A stretch of DNA of 64,000 nt from assembly GCF_030369635.1 (NCBI RefSeq), contig NZ_CP128474.1, forward strand, positions 930,001 through 994,000. Reading direction: 5' to 3'. Positions 25,988-34,315 of this stretch are shown piece after piece. The position numbers and the translations under genes are program-made. This stretch comes from Microbacterium arborescens. GTDB lineage: Bacteria; Actinomycetota; Actinomycetes; Actinomycetales; Microbacteriaceae. Numbering within the stretch: the first letter of the stretch is position 1; every line of letters begins with the position of its first letter. The notes below the pieces were generated by a model. The model did not search any database, was not told where the DNA came from, and saw nothing but the letters and a program-made list of their open reading frames with translations.

Positions 25988-26841
25988 GACGCGCCCCCGT
26001 CCAGGCGGAGGAGCACGTGGACGCCCAGGTGGTCCGACGGTGCCGCGCCGTCGATCGTGCGCGTGTCGACGGCGGCCCGTGTGACGCGGAGGGAGCGATC
26101 GACCGCGATCCAGTCGATCGGCCCTTTCCGCACGCGCGGCGGGTGGTAGCCGCCGTAGGTGTCCCAGAGCGGCGTCGCCCTGACCTCCGCCGCCTGCCAC
26201 GCGTCGACGAGACGGCTGCTGAACAGCGCTGACAGTGGAGCGGAGCCCGGGCCGGCGTTCATGTCGCCCATGACGATCACCGCCCCCGTCGTCTCGGCGG
26301 CGAGGTCGTGCAGCTGCCAGGCCGAGCGCAGCCGTGATCGGGCGGAGAAGACGTCGAGGTGCGTGTTCAGCACGGTCAGTGAGCCGCCGGTGACCCGATC
26401 ACGGAAGGCAGCGCGGACCACCACCCGCGGTACCGGGTTTCCCCACGACGTCGAGCCCGCGACCTCGGGTGTCTCGGAGAGGGCCGACTGCTCATGGCCC
26501 GTCAGCTCGAGACGGTCGGAGTCGAAGAAGATCGGGCAGCCCTCGCCACGGCCGTCGGCGTTGCGGCCGTGACCGACGAAGCGGTACGACGTGCCGAGGG
26601 AGGCCCGGACGAGATCGGCCTGGTCGGGCATCGCTTCCTGCGTGCCGAGGATAGCGGGCGGGTCCGCGTGGAGCACCGTGGCCAACCGCCGACCGCGCAC
26701 CGTCCAGCGGTCGTTCGGCGGCCAGGTCGGTCCGTCGATGCGCCGGCGGATGTTCCAAGTCGCGACGTGGAGGTCGTGCGGATGCAGCTCGCTCGGGCCG
26801 AACAAATGGGCGACGGCGCTCTCGCTCGCTGCGCGCGTCAT
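25984..26841 (-). CDS. Endonuclease/exonuclease/phosphatase family protein
   Basis: A 285-residue EEP-fold metal-dependent phosphoesterase. Motifs in order: HVATWNIRRR (Asn), ILGTQEAM (catalytic Glu), NTHLDVFS, VIVMGDMNAGPGS and the C-terminal PSDHLGVHVLL, so the full active site is present. Substrates of this superfamily range from nucleic acids to phospholipids. No signal peptide is seen. ATG at 26841 overlaps the glycosyltransferase stop (ATGA). It is the middle gene of the operon. Confidence 0.9.
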   Translation of the reverse strand: MTRAASESAVAHLFGPSELHPHDLHVATWNIRRRIDGPTWPPNDRWTVRGRRLATVLHADPPAILGTQEAMPDQADLVRASLGTSYRFVGHGRNADGRGEGCPIFFDSDRLELTGHEQSALSETPEVAGSTSWGNPVPRVVVRAAFRDRVTGGSLTVLNTHLDVFSARSRLRSAWQLHDLAAETTGAVIVMGDMNAGPGSAPLSALFSSRLVDAWQAAEVRATPLWDTYGGYHPPRVRKGPIDWIAVDRSLRVTRAAVDTRTIDGAAPSDHLGVHVLLRLDGGAS

Positions 26842-27635
26842 CGCCGCCCCTCCGCTGCGCGGGTGAGGTCGTGGCGACCCGTGCGGCGTAGCCGGCGAGC
26901 CACGCGGCGGTGCGGCAGCTCGTCGGGCCAATGCGAGACGACGGTGTGGAAGCCCCGGGCGATGCGCGTGCCGAAGGCGCGCCGATCGTCGAAGGGTCGC
27001 ATGGAGATCCCCATGTCTGCGCGGCGCGAGTATGCGATCCGGTGACGCCCGCCCAGGTGGAAGGCGAGGTCGAAGTCGTCGTGCACCTCGGCGTCTGCGC
27101 GGTGCACCTCGGTGCTGACGCTCCGCCACGCGGTGCGCCGGAAGGCGAGGTTCGAGCCGAACAGCGGCAGATGGCCCAGCGCGGCGAACCCCAGGAGCGC
27201 GTACAGCCCGAGGTACGTCGCGGCGAGGGGGCGTCGCAGCGCCCGCGGCCCGTCGACGAAGCGGGCGCCTCCGGTCAGCACGGCGATGTCGGGCCTGCGT
27301 GCGAAGTCGCGGCAGAGGTCGGCGATCCAGGTCGGGGCGGGGAGCGAGTCGGCATCCAGCCGCAGGACGAGATCGCCGGTCGCGTGGTCGTACCCCGTCG
27401 CCGCCGCCGCGGGGATGCCGGTGGCCGCGCACTCGACGACGCGCGCGCCGGCGGCATGGGCGACGTCGGCGGAGTCGTCGCGCGAGCCGTTGTCGACCAC
27501 GACGATCTCGTCGGGCGGCTCGGTCTGTTCGGCGAGGGCGCGCAGACACCGTCGCAGCATCACGGCGTCGTCCTTCACCGGGATCACGACCGACACGGTC
27601 GGGCGGTGGGGCAGGGGCCGGGATTCGAGTGTCAT
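26838..27635 (-). CDS. Family 2 glycosyltransferase
   Basis: A 265-residue GT-A-fold glycosyltransferase: SVVIPVKDDAVMLRRCLRAL at the start, EIVVVDNGSRDDSADVA, the metal-binding DxD in LRLDADSLPAP, and an FGSNLAFRR acceptor-side motif, then a hydrophobic stretch. It probably acts on a lipid- or wall-linked acceptor at the membrane. It leads the operon with the endonuclease-fold and DUF2238-like genes, a combination suggestive of envelope lipid/glycan metabolism, which is only inference. A TAGCGT hexamer lies 8 bases upstream of the ATG. Confidence 0.9.
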   Translation of the reverse strand: MTLESRPLPHRPTVSVVIPVKDDAVMLRRCLRALAEQTEPPDEIVVVDNGSRDDSADVAHAAGARVVECAATGIPAAAATGYDHATGDLVLRLDADSLPAPTWIADLCRDFARRPDIAVLTGGARFVDGPRALRRPLAATYLGLYALLGFAALGHLPLFGSNLAFRRTAWRSVSTEVHRADAEVHDDFDLAFHLGGRHRIAYSRRADMGISMRPFDDRRAFGTRIARGFHTVVSHWPDELPHRRVARRLRRTGRHDLTRAAEGRR

Positions 27636-27677
27636 CGGACCTCACGCTACGACCGGCGGCGCACGGGCGGGAGCGCC

Positions 27678-27706
27678 TTGACAGTGCTGTCGAGCCTCGT
27701 CAATGA
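27678..27706 (+). promoter_or_regulatory. Sigma70-type promoter of the NYN-LOTUS gene
   Basis: TTGACA (27678-27683), a 17-base spacer, and CAATGA (27701-27706) give a near-consensus promoter 12 bases upstream of the ATG at 27719. Confidence 0.5.
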
Positions 27707-27718
27707 CATGCTGGAGGT

Positions 27719-29401
27719 ATGCCTCAGCAGAGCGATCTCCTCGCCGTCCTCGTCGATGCCGACAACGTCTCGCCCTCGCGCATCGGCGGGGTGCTGGCCG
27801 AGATCGCGACCTACGGCACGGCCTCGGTGAAGCGCGTCTACGGCGACTGGACCAAATCTCAGCTCCGTGGATGGAAGGACGCCGCGAGCGAGCACGTCAT
27901 CCAGCCCATGCAGCAGTTCGACAACACCACCGGCAAGAACGCGACCGACAGTGCTCTGATCATCGATGCGATGGATCTGCTGTACACGCGACGGTTCCAG
28001 GGGTTCTGCATCGTCTCGAGCGACAGCGACTTCACGCGTCTGGCATCCCGAATCCGCGAAGAGGGTGTCACCGTGTACGGCTTCGGTGAGCGCAAGACGC
28101 CCGAGGCCTTCCGCAACGCGTGCGATCAGTTCACCTACCTCGAGGTGCTCGGCGTCGTCGACGAGCGGGACGCCGCGCGATCGACCACCTCGGAGCGCTG
28201 GACGGCGGCGGCGCTGCGTGCCGACGCGCGCCTCGTCGCTCTCCTGCGCAGCGCCGCCGAGACCGCCTCGGCCGACGACGGCTGGTCCGACCTCGGCACC
28301 GTCGGTCAGCTCATGCGCAAGCAGCAGCCCGACTTCGACCCCCGGAACTGGGGCTATGCGAAGCTGTCGGACCTCGTCCGCGCCGTGGGCCTGTTCACGA
28401 TCGAGTCGAAGCCGGGCGGCATGTCCCTGCGCCCGAAGAGCACGTCGGGGTCGAAGGCCTCGGACGACTCGGCGGATGCGCCTGCAAAGGGTCGCGGCGA
28501 CGTCGAGACCGGGTCCGCGGGTGGGCGCTCGCGGCGCAAGCCGTCGTCGCGTGCCAAGAGCGCGGTAGCCGACGCCGAGGCTGCCGCCTCGGCCGTGCCG
28601 GAGGGCGGCGCGGATTCTCATGACGACAGCTCCCGGGAATCCGCCCCGGCCGAAGGGACGAGCGGGTCGTCGGCGCGCGGACGCCGTCCGATGATCGAGC
28701 AGCTCACTCTGGGCGCAGCTCTGGATGCCGCGCTCGACGCGGTCTCGTCCGCCTCGCGCGCCAACGCCACGGCATCGGCGGCACTGTCCGCGGATGCGGA
28801 TGCGGATGCGGATGCGGATGCGCCGGAGGGCGAGAGCCGTGACGAGGCGACCGGCTCTGCGGATGCTTCGCCGGCCGAAGGCGAGACGGTGGCGGTCAGC
28901 GCGGGGACGAAGAAGACGCCGGCGCGGAAGACATCCACCAAGACGGCGCCGAAGAGCGGCGCTGCGAAGACGCGGACCCCTCGGGCGACGACCGCCCGCA
29001 CCGGTGCCGCGTCCGCGGCGGACGACGACGGACCGTCGGCGACGGCTGCTCCGGCCGCCGCCGAGCCCAGCGCCGACGCGGCATCCGTGTCGCTTCCGGA
29101 GACCGGCACCGCTCAGCCGGTCGAGACCGAGACCGAGGCCCCCGCACGGCCCAAGCGCGCGTCGCGCAGCCGGACCAGCGCCCCGGAGGCTCCGTCGGGC
29201 GAGTCGGACTCCGAGGCGCCCGCCCGGCCGAAGCGCGCGTCGCGCAGCCGCAAGGCTCCGGCTGCCGAGGCGCCGGTCGAGCCGGCTGCCGAGCCTGCGG
29301 CCGAGGCGCCCGCCGACGCCGCATCGGCTCCGGCGGCAGCATCCGCCCCCGTCAAGCGGGCACCGCGCCGCGCATCCCGGCCGGGTTCGTCGGTGAGCTG
29401 A
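27719..29401 (+). CDS. NYN-domain nuclease with LOTUS/OST-HTH domain and low-complexity tail
   Basis: A 560-residue protein in three parts. Residues 1-145 are a NYN (PIN-like) nuclease domain: LAVLVDADNVSPSRIGG, RVYGDWT, NATDSALIIDAMDLLY and FCIVSSDSDFTRLA give the conserved acidic residues. Residues 165-240 form an OST-HTH/LOTUS domain (WSDLGTVGQLMRKQQPDFD, then NWGYAKLSDLVRAVGLF), a G-quadruplex or RNA-binding module. The rest is an Ala/Pro/Ser/Lys-rich disordered tail with a tandem (Ala-Asp) run and two near-identical APARPKRASRSR units. An RNA-directed function is likely. The ATG is only one base from GGAGG. Confidence 0.88.
   Translation: MPQQSDLLAVLVDADNVSPSRIGGVLAEIATYGTASVKRVYGDWTKSQLRGWKDAASEHVIQPMQQFDNTTGKNATDSALIIDAMDLLYTRRFQGFCIVSSDSDFTRLASRIREEGVTVYGFGERKTPEAFRNACDQFTYLEVLGVVDERDAARSTTSERWTAAALRADARLVALLRSAAETASADDGWSDLGTVGQLMRKQQPDFDPRNWGYAKLSDLVRAVGLFTIESKPGGMSLRPKSTSGSKASDDSADAPAKGRGDVETGSAGGRSRRKPSSRAKSAVADAEAAASAVPEGGADSHDDSSRESAPAEGTSGSSARGRRPMIEQLTLGAALDAALDAVSSASRANATASAALSADADADADADAPEGESRDEATGSADASPAEGETVAVSAGTKKTPARKTSTKTAPKSGAAKTRTPRATTARTGAASAADDDGPSATAAPAAAEPSADAASVSLPETGTAQPVETETEAPARPKRASRSRTSAPEAPSGESDSEAPARPKRASRSRKAPAAEAPVEPAAEPAAEAPADAASAPAAASAPVKRAPRRASRPGSSVS
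28790..28822 (+). repeat. Tandem hexamer repeat (GCGGAT)5 within the NYN-LOTUS gene
   Basis: Five perfect GCGGAT units plus GCG encode a run of alternating Ala-Asp. The tract is able to slip in multiples of six without breaking the frame, and it is built from the GGATGC word that is over-represented across the window. Confidence 0.85.
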
Positions 29402-29419
29402 CCGCGGGGCGGGTTCCGG

Positions 29420-30922
29420 TCAGCCGCGGCCGCGGCGCAGTGCGGCGGCGAGCGGGCGACGTCGTCGCCGCGTGTCGGGGATGACAGGCACGGGCTGGGT
29501 GACCACGGCATCGACGACCATCGAGCCGCTCGCCGGCCCGACCACGGGCACGGGGGTCGTCGCCGTGCTGATGTGATCGGCGCGGGCGATGGGCATGTCG
29601 GCGAGCTCGCGCCGGGCTCGGAGGTAGGCCGGAACGAGGATGACGGTCGCCCCCAGCCACGCGAGGGGGTTGCTCCATGCGACTCCCGCGAACCCCAGGA
29701 ACGCACCGAGCACCACGGCCGCCCCGGCACGCATGACGAGCTCGACGATGCCGGTGACGGTCGGCACGAGGGTGTGGCCGAGTCCCTGCAGGGCCCCGCG
29801 CAAGACGAACAGAACGCCCAGCGCGGTGTACGTCGCCCCGTTGATGATCAGCATGAGGGCGGCGAGGGAGACGACGCCGTCCGAACCGTCGCCGACGAAG
29901 AGCCGGACCAGCGGCGCCCCGAAGGTGATGAGCACCACGCCGAGCCCGACGGCGCCGATCACGGCCATCCAGGTCGCCTGCGCGACGCCCTGACGAATGC
30001 GGTCGGGGCGCCCACCGCCGTAGTTCTGAGCGACGAACATCGACACGGCGAGTCCGAGCGACTGCAGCAGGGCCACCGCCAGGCCGTCGACACGTGAGGC
30101 GGTCGTGTAGGCGGCGACGGCGTCGGCGCCGAGCTCGTTGAGACGGACCTGCACCGCGAGGGTGCCGATGGCGATGATCGACGCCTGGAAGCCCATGGGC
30201 AGGCCGAGCCGCAGGTGCAGCGCGAGGTCGGTTCGGGTGATGCGCCAGTCGGCGCGCCGCATGCGCAGAACCGGGATACGGCGCCGGATGTAGTCGAGGC
30301 ACAGTCCCACGGACAGTGCCTGTGACACGACCGTTGCGAGGGCGGCGCCGCCGACGCCCCACCCGAGCGGGCCGACCATCACCACCACGAGCACGACGTT
30401 GAAGACGCAGGCCACCGTCAGGAAGATCAGCGGCGTGCGGGAGTCGCCGATCGCACGGATGATCGCCGCGAGGTAGTTGAAGAACATCGTCGCCCCCGCG
30501 CCGAGGAAGCTGACGACGGCGAACGCCGTCGCGTCGTCGAGGAGTTCCGGGGGCGTCTGCAGGAGTTGCAGCAGTGGTCGCGAGAGGAACGGCGCCACGA
30601 CGGTGAGCACGACGCTCGTGATGGCTGTCAGCGTGGCCCCCGCTGCGACCGAGCGGCGCACGGCGGCGTGGTCGCCGGCCCCGAAAGCCTGCGCCGTGGG
30701 GATCGCGAATCCCGAGGTGAGCCCCCACGCGAAACCGATGAGCAGGAACAGCATCGAACCCGTCGCGCCGACGGCCGCGAGCGCGTCGACCCCGAGCCAG
30801 CGGCCCACCACCACCGCATCGACGATGTGGTACATCTGCTGCACCACGTTGCCGATCAGAAGGGGCACCGAGAACGCGAGGATGACGCGCCAGGGGCTGC
30901 CGGTGGTGAGGGTGCGGGACAT
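29420..30922 (-). CDS. MATE family efflux transporter
   Basis: A 500-residue MATE exporter (Na+ or H+ driven drug/metabolite export) with twelve helices. It starts GSPWRVILAFSVPLLIGNVVQ and continues with QMYHIVDAVVVGRWLG, GFAIPTAQAFGAGD and the second-half repeat GFQASIIAIGTLAVQVRLNELG and GGRPDRIRQG. The last 55 residues are a polar tail. ATG at 30922; a 14-bp palindrome and a -10 hexamer lie about 65 bases upstream. It converges on the NYN-LOTUS gene with 18 bases between. Confidence 0.93.
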   Translation of the reverse strand: MSRTLTTGSPWRVILAFSVPLLIGNVVQQMYHIVDAVVVGRWLGVDALAAVGATGSMLFLLIGFAWGLTSGFAIPTAQAFGAGDHAAVRRSVAAGATLTAITSVVLTVVAPFLSRPLLQLLQTPPELLDDATAFAVVSFLGAGATMFFNYLAAIIRAIGDSRTPLIFLTVACVFNVVLVVVMVGPLGWGVGGAALATVVSQALSVGLCLDYIRRRIPVLRMRRADWRITRTDLALHLRLGLPMGFQASIIAIGTLAVQVRLNELGADAVAAYTTASRVDGLAVALLQSLGLAVSMFVAQNYGGGRPDRIRQGVAQATWMAVIGAVGLGVVLITFGAPLVRLFVGDGSDGVVSLAALMLIINGATYTALGVLFVLRGALQGLGHTLVPTVTGIVELVMRAGAAVVLGAFLGFAGVAWSNPLAWLGATVILVPAYLRARRELADMPIARADHISTATTPVPVVGPASGSMVVDAVVTQPVPVIPDTRRRRRPLAAALRRGRG

Positions 30923-30984
30923 CGCGGTGGCTTTCGAGAAGATGCGGGCACGACAACGGCGGCGCCGGAGCGCCGCCGTCAGTC

Positions 30985-31004
30985 AGTGTATCGAATCGAT
31001 TCGA
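30985..31004 (-). promoter_or_regulatory. Promoter and palindromic operator of the MATE gene
   Basis: TCGAATCGATTCGA (30991-31004) is a perfect 14-bp palindrome. Directly downstream, on the minus strand, TACACT (30990-30985) is a plausible -10. A repressor bound there would cover the promoter. No regulator gene lies next to it. Confidence 0.5.
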
Positions 31005-31042
31005 GATGCGCCACGGGGGATCCCGCATGCGCGCTCGCGGTG

Positions 31043-31177
31043 TCAGCGAGCGGATCCCTTGCGCGGCTTCAGGAACGCGCCGTCATCCTGCTTCTCGCGC
31101 TTGGCTGCGCGCTTTTCCTTCAACGTCAATTGCGGCGCCTTTTTGTCGCCTCGTGTGCGTGGTGTTTTCGTCGACAT
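31043..31177 (-). CDS. Small highly basic protein (44 residues), function unknown
   Basis: A short reading frame from ATG 31177 to TGA 31045-31043 encodes 44 residues: MSTKTPRTRGDKKAPQLTLK, then EKRAAKREKQDDGAFLKPR and a basic end. About a third of residues are Lys or Arg, with no hydrophobic segment. The codon pattern is coding-like in its second half and the frame fills the gap between the MATE and DksA-like genes. Such small basic proteins are common in Microbacteriaceae annotation, but I know of no function; nucleic-acid or ribosome binding is a guess. Confidence 0.65.
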   Translation of the reverse strand: MSTKTPRTRGDKKAPQLTLKEKRAAKREKQDDGAFLKPRKGSAR

Positions 31178-31273
31178 GAGAACTCGCTTCCCCTCGTGGC
31201 TGGCGTGTGACTCCCGACCATAGCCCGGAAAAAAAGGAAGTCAAATCGGTTTTCGGTCGCCGATTCCCGTGAC

Positions 31274-31301
31274 TTGCTTTTTTGTGCGGTGTGGCTATGG
31301 T
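31274..31301 (+). promoter_or_regulatory. Promoter of the DksA/TraR-type gene
   Basis: TTGCTT (31274-31279), a 16-base spacer and TATGGT (31296-31301) lie in the most AT-rich patch of the window (31205-31300). They imply a leader of about 78 bases before the ATG at 31386. Confidence 0.55.
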
Positions 31302-31385
31302 TGGTGGTCACCGCCCCGTCGTCTCGCCTTTGCGGGCTCGAGACCGGGGCTTTTGGTGCACCCTGAAAAGCAGAACGGAAGAAAA

Positions 31386-31694
31386 ATGGAAAAGACCGCT
31401 GAAGCGACCTCGAGCGACGTGCGAATGCGCCTCGAGGCGCTGCTCGCCGAGCGCCGTGAGCTGCTGCAGGACATCGAGCCCCGCGCTGTTCCCTCCGTCG
31501 ACCCGGTGGCCTACCAGACCGCCGCATCGCACCGCGCGACGATCACTCTGATCACCGAGGCGCTCGACCGCGTTCGCTCGGGCTCGTACGGCCGGTGCGT
31601 CGGATGCGGGCGGGCGATCGCACCGGCGCGACTGGAAGCGGTGCCGTACGCGCCGGCATGCATCGAGTGCCAGAGCCGGGCCGAGACCGCCTGA
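31386..31694 (+). CDS. TraR/DksA C4-type zinc-finger protein
   Basis: A 102-residue DksA/TraR-type protein. An N-terminal helical hairpin (RMRLEALLAERRELLQDI) leads to a zinc finger, GRCVGCGRAI...PACIECQSRAE (CxxC-x17-CxxC). Proteins of this type insert into the secondary channel of RNA polymerase; the acidic coiled-coil tip of E. coli DksA is not obvious here, so a regulatory effect is unproven. The ribosome site is GGAAGAAAA before ATG 31386. It converges on the histidine kinase gene with six bases between stops. Confidence 0.85.
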   Translation: MEKTAEATSSDVRMRLEALLAERRELLQDIEPRAVPSVDPVAYQTAASHRATITLITEALDRVRSGSYGRCVGCGRAIAPARLEAVPYAPACIECQSRAETA

Positions 31695-31706
31695 GGCCGA
31701 TCAGGC
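31689..31706. terminator. Small hairpin spanning two convergent stop codons
   Basis: GCCTGA and TCAGGC (6-bp arms, 6-nt loop) contain the stop codons of both the DksA-type gene and the convergent histidine kinase gene. It may be a weak bidirectional terminator. Confidence 0.3.
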
Positions 31707-32804
31707 GCTCGGCAGCGCCACGCGCACGAACAGGCCTCCGCCGTCGCGCAGGGTGATGAGCAGATCGCCGCGGTGGCTGCGGACGATGGCCGAGACGATG
31801 GTCAGCCCGAGACCGACGCCGCGGTCGGATGCCGCGCGGGTGCGGTCGCCCGCCCGGACGAACGGCTCGGTCAGTGTCGCGACGCGAGCCGAATCGAGGT
31901 CGGGTCCGGTGTTCACGATCTCGAGCAGCGCCGAACCGTCCGGCGCCGTCCGTGTGCGCACCGCGACCTCGCCGCCGTCGGGGAGGTTGTGGCGGAGCGC
32001 ATTCGTGACGAGATTCGACACGAGCTGCCCGAGAAGGGCGGCGTTGCCGCGCGCGATCGCCGGGCCCGACTCCAGCCGGATGCTCGGTGATGTGCGGCGC
32101 GGTGCCGTGAGCTCGATCTCGCGCGCGTCGGCGACGACCCGCTGGGCGACCTCCGCGAGGTCGACGGGCTCGAAAGTCAGACCGGCTCGGCCGGCACGCG
32201 CGAGCTCGAGCAACGCCTCGGTCGTCACGATCGCCCGTTCGTTGGTCTGGGCGATCCTGCTCAGAACGAGGTCGACGTCGCGCCCGTCCGGATCGGCGCG
32301 GGCGACCTCGACGATCGTCCGGATGACGGCATGCGGAGTGCGCAGCTCATGCGACGCGTTCGCCGCGAAGCGCGATTCCTCGGCGACCGCCCGCTCGATC
32401 CGGTCGAGCATGTCGTCGAAGGCGTCGGCGAGGTCGGTGAGCTCGTTCCGGCGTCCGCGGAGGGCGATCCGGCGGTGGAGCGTGGCCGCATCGGCTCGTC
32501 CGACGACGTCGGTGATGCGCCCGAGCGGGGCGAGCATCCATCCCGAGAGGAACCACCCGCCGACCAGGCCGACGACCACCAGTGCGGCCAGAGCCCACCA
32601 TGCGTATTTCACGAAGACGTCGGTGAGGTCGCCGCGTCCGGGGGCCCAGCCGCCGGTGGACTGGCTCAACAGGTCGCCGCTCGGCACGAACCGCAGGGCC
32701 AGGAGCCCGACGCCGAAGAGCACCGCGCCCGCGACGACCAGGAAACCGGCGTAGCTGAGGGTGAGCGAGACCCGCAGGGAGAGCCCGCGGCGGCGGGCGA
32801 TCAC
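31701..32804 (-). CDS. Two-component sensor histidine kinase
   Basis: A 367-residue membrane kinase. Two membrane helices (residues about 12-35 and 65-88) flank a short extracytoplasmic loop, then a HAMP domain (SGWMLAPLGRITDVVGRADA), the dimerisation domain with phospho-acceptor His152 (NASHELRTPHAVIRTI) and a HATPase domain (NLVTNALRHNLPDGG, DRGVGLGLTIVSAI). The G2 box RGVGLGL is clear. The GTG at 32804 overlaps the regulator's stop. The short sensor loop (about 30 residues) gives no clue to the signal. Confidence 0.93.
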   Translation of the reverse strand: MIARRRGLSLRVSLTLSYAGFLVVAGAVLFGVGLLALRFVPSGDLLSQSTGGWAPGRGDLTDVFVKYAWWALAALVVVGLVGGWFLSGWMLAPLGRITDVVGRADAATLHRRIALRGRRNELTDLADAFDDMLDRIERAVAEESRFAANASHELRTPHAVIRTIVEVARADPDGRDVDLVLSRIAQTNERAIVTTEALLELARAGRAGLTFEPVDLAEVAQRVVADAREIELTAPRRTSPSIRLESGPAIARGNAALLGQLVSNLVTNALRHNLPDGGEVAVRTRTAPDGSALLEIVNTGPDLDSARVATLTEPFVRAGDRTRAASDRGVGLGLTIVSAIVRSHRGDLLITLRDGGGLFVRVALPSA

Positions 32805-33469
32805 GGTGCGGGGTCCGACATCCGGTACCCGACGCCCGCCACCGTCTCGATGACCCAGGGCTCGCCGAGTCGTTTGCGCAGCGTGGAGATCGTGATGCGC
32901 ACCGCGTTCGTGAACGGGTCGGCATTCTCGTCCCAGGCGCGTTCGAGCAGCGTCTCGGCGCTGATGACCCCGCCTCCGGCGCTGAGGAGCACCTCGAGCA
33001 CGGCGAACTGCTTCCGCGTCAGGGCGACGTAGCGTCCGTCTCGGTAGACCTCGCGTCGGAACGGGTCGAGTCGGACGTCGCCGAACTCGCGGATCGGGGG
33101 AGCGGCGTTCGCCGACCGCCTGGCCAGAGCGCGCAGCCGCAGCACGAGCTCGCGCATCGCGAACGGCTTGGTGAGGTAGTCGTCCGCGCCGGACTCGAAG
33201 CCCGAGGCCTTGTCGTCGAGCCGGTCCGCCGCCGTGAGCATGAGGATGCGCGGAGCCTCGGGGCGCTGCGAGAGGAGCCGGGCGATCTCGTCGCCGTTCG
33301 GGCCCGGGATGTCGCGGTCGAGCACGACGACGTCGTATGCGGTGATCGCCAGCTGTTCCAGCGCGGTCTCCCCGTCGGCGGCGAGGTCGGCGGAGATCGC
33401 CTCGAGGCGCAGTCCGTCGCGGATCGCCTCGGCGAGGAACAGCTCGTCCTCGACGATCAGCACACGCAT
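32801..33469 (-). CDS. OmpR/PhoB-type response regulator
   Basis: A 222-residue regulator: receiver domain 1-118 with acidic pocket Glu7/Asp8, phospho-acceptor Asp51 (VVVLDRDIPG) and Lys in DYLTKPF, then an OmpR-type winged helix (GRYVALTRKQFAVLEVLLS, TNAVRITISTLRKRLGEP, VAGVGYRM). ATG at 33469 is six bases after a TATCCT hexamer, so it is leaderless. Partner kinase is the next gene. The divergent VanY-type peptidase, 86 bases away, is a candidate target. Confidence 0.94.
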   Translation of the reverse strand: MRVLIVEDELFLAEAIRDGLRLEAISADLAADGETALEQLAITAYDVVVLDRDIPGPNGDEIARLLSQRPEAPRILMLTAADRLDDKASGFESGADDYLTKPFAMRELVLRLRALARRSANAAPPIREFGDVRLDPFRREVYRDGRYVALTRKQFAVLEVLLSAGGGVISAETLLERAWDENADPFTNAVRITISTLRKRLGEPWVIETVAGVGYRMSDPAP

Positions 33470-33475
33470 GGCCTC

Positions 33476-33481
33476 AGGATA
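33476..33481 (-). promoter_or_regulatory. -10 element of the two-component operon (leaderless)
   Basis: On the minus strand TATCCT ends six bases before the ATG at 33469. Confidence 0.5.
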
Positions 33482-33555
33482 GGCGGGCGCGCATATCGCC
33501 GGCGTATGCGGAATCGGCGACGTCGTGGCAACATCCGCTCGTGTGCTCTGGAGGC

Positions 33556-34251
33556 ATGAGCACTCCTTCCCCCTCGATTCCGCCCCGCCCGCTCGCGCTG
33601 CCGACGATCGAGTCCGCACGGCGAGGGACCTTCGTGCCGCCGCGTCCGCGAGCGCGGGCATCCCGCCGTGTTCGTCGTCGTCGCCTCGCTCTCGCCGCGG
33701 TCGTCGTCGCGGGCGCGGCGGCTCTCGGGGCGACCGTCACCGGTGCGCTCGCGGGTGCGACGGGCCTGCAGCTGCCGCCGATGCCGCCGGTGCTCCCGGG
33801 CCTGGCGTTCTCGCCGACGGCCGATGACGGGTTCATCGAGGACGGCGTGCAGATCAGCCTGTGGGACGACGATCTACCCGCCATCTCGCGACTCGACCCC
33901 GAACTGCTGGGGGCGATGCGCGCCGCGGAAGCGCGCGCCGCCGACGACGGCATCCACCTCGGGGTGACGAGCGGATGGCGCAGCGCGGCGTACCAGCAGT
34001 GGCTTCTCGATGCCCGCATCGCGTCGGTGGGGGAGGAGACCGCCCGCGCCTACGTCGCCACCCCCGAGCAGTCGCGCCACGTCAGCGGCGACGCCATCGA
34101 CATCGGACCCGTCGACGCGCAGTACTGGCTGATCTCGTACGGGTCGGAGTTCGGCATCTGCCAGACCTACGGCAACGAGCCCTGGCACTTCGAGCTGGCC
34201 ACTGCGCCCGGCACGGAGTGCCCGCCCATGCGCACCGATGCCAACGGCTGA
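33556..34251 (+). CDS. D-alanyl-D-alanine carboxypeptidase, VanY/M15 family
   Basis: About 231 residues. A basic N-terminal region (RARASRRVRRRR) and one membrane helix (LALAAVVVAGAAALGATVTG) anchor an external M15B peptidase domain. Zinc ligands are in SRHVSGDAIDIG (His and Asp) and EPWHFEL (His plus catalytic Glu), and GVTSGWRSAAYQQ is the family's substrate-binding loop. It should trim stem peptides of peptidoglycan. The start is uncertain: ATG 33556 is one base from GGAGG, and an in-frame GTG lies at 33541. It is divergent from the two-component operon. Confidence 0.87.
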   Translation: MSTPSPSIPPRPLALPTIESARRGTFVPPRPRARASRRVRRRRLALAAVVVAGAAALGATVTGALAGATGLQLPPMPPVLPGLAFSPTADDGFIEDGVQISLWDDDLPAISRLDPELLGAMRAAEARAADDGIHLGVTSGWRSAAYQQWLLDARIASVGEETARAYVATPEQSRHVSGDAIDIGPVDAQYWLISYGSEFGICQTYGNEPWHFELATAPGTECPPMRTDANG

Positions 34252-34315
34252 GCCCGGGATGCGGCGGCGGGTGCGCCTACGATCGATGCAGGCCCCCAAC
34301 GATCCAGGAGTCACC

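Noticed and set aside
31178..31385. Possible riboswitch in the AT-rich leader of the DksA-type gene
   Set aside because: The leader is only about 78 bases, with no recognisable aptamer core or terminator-antiterminator pair.
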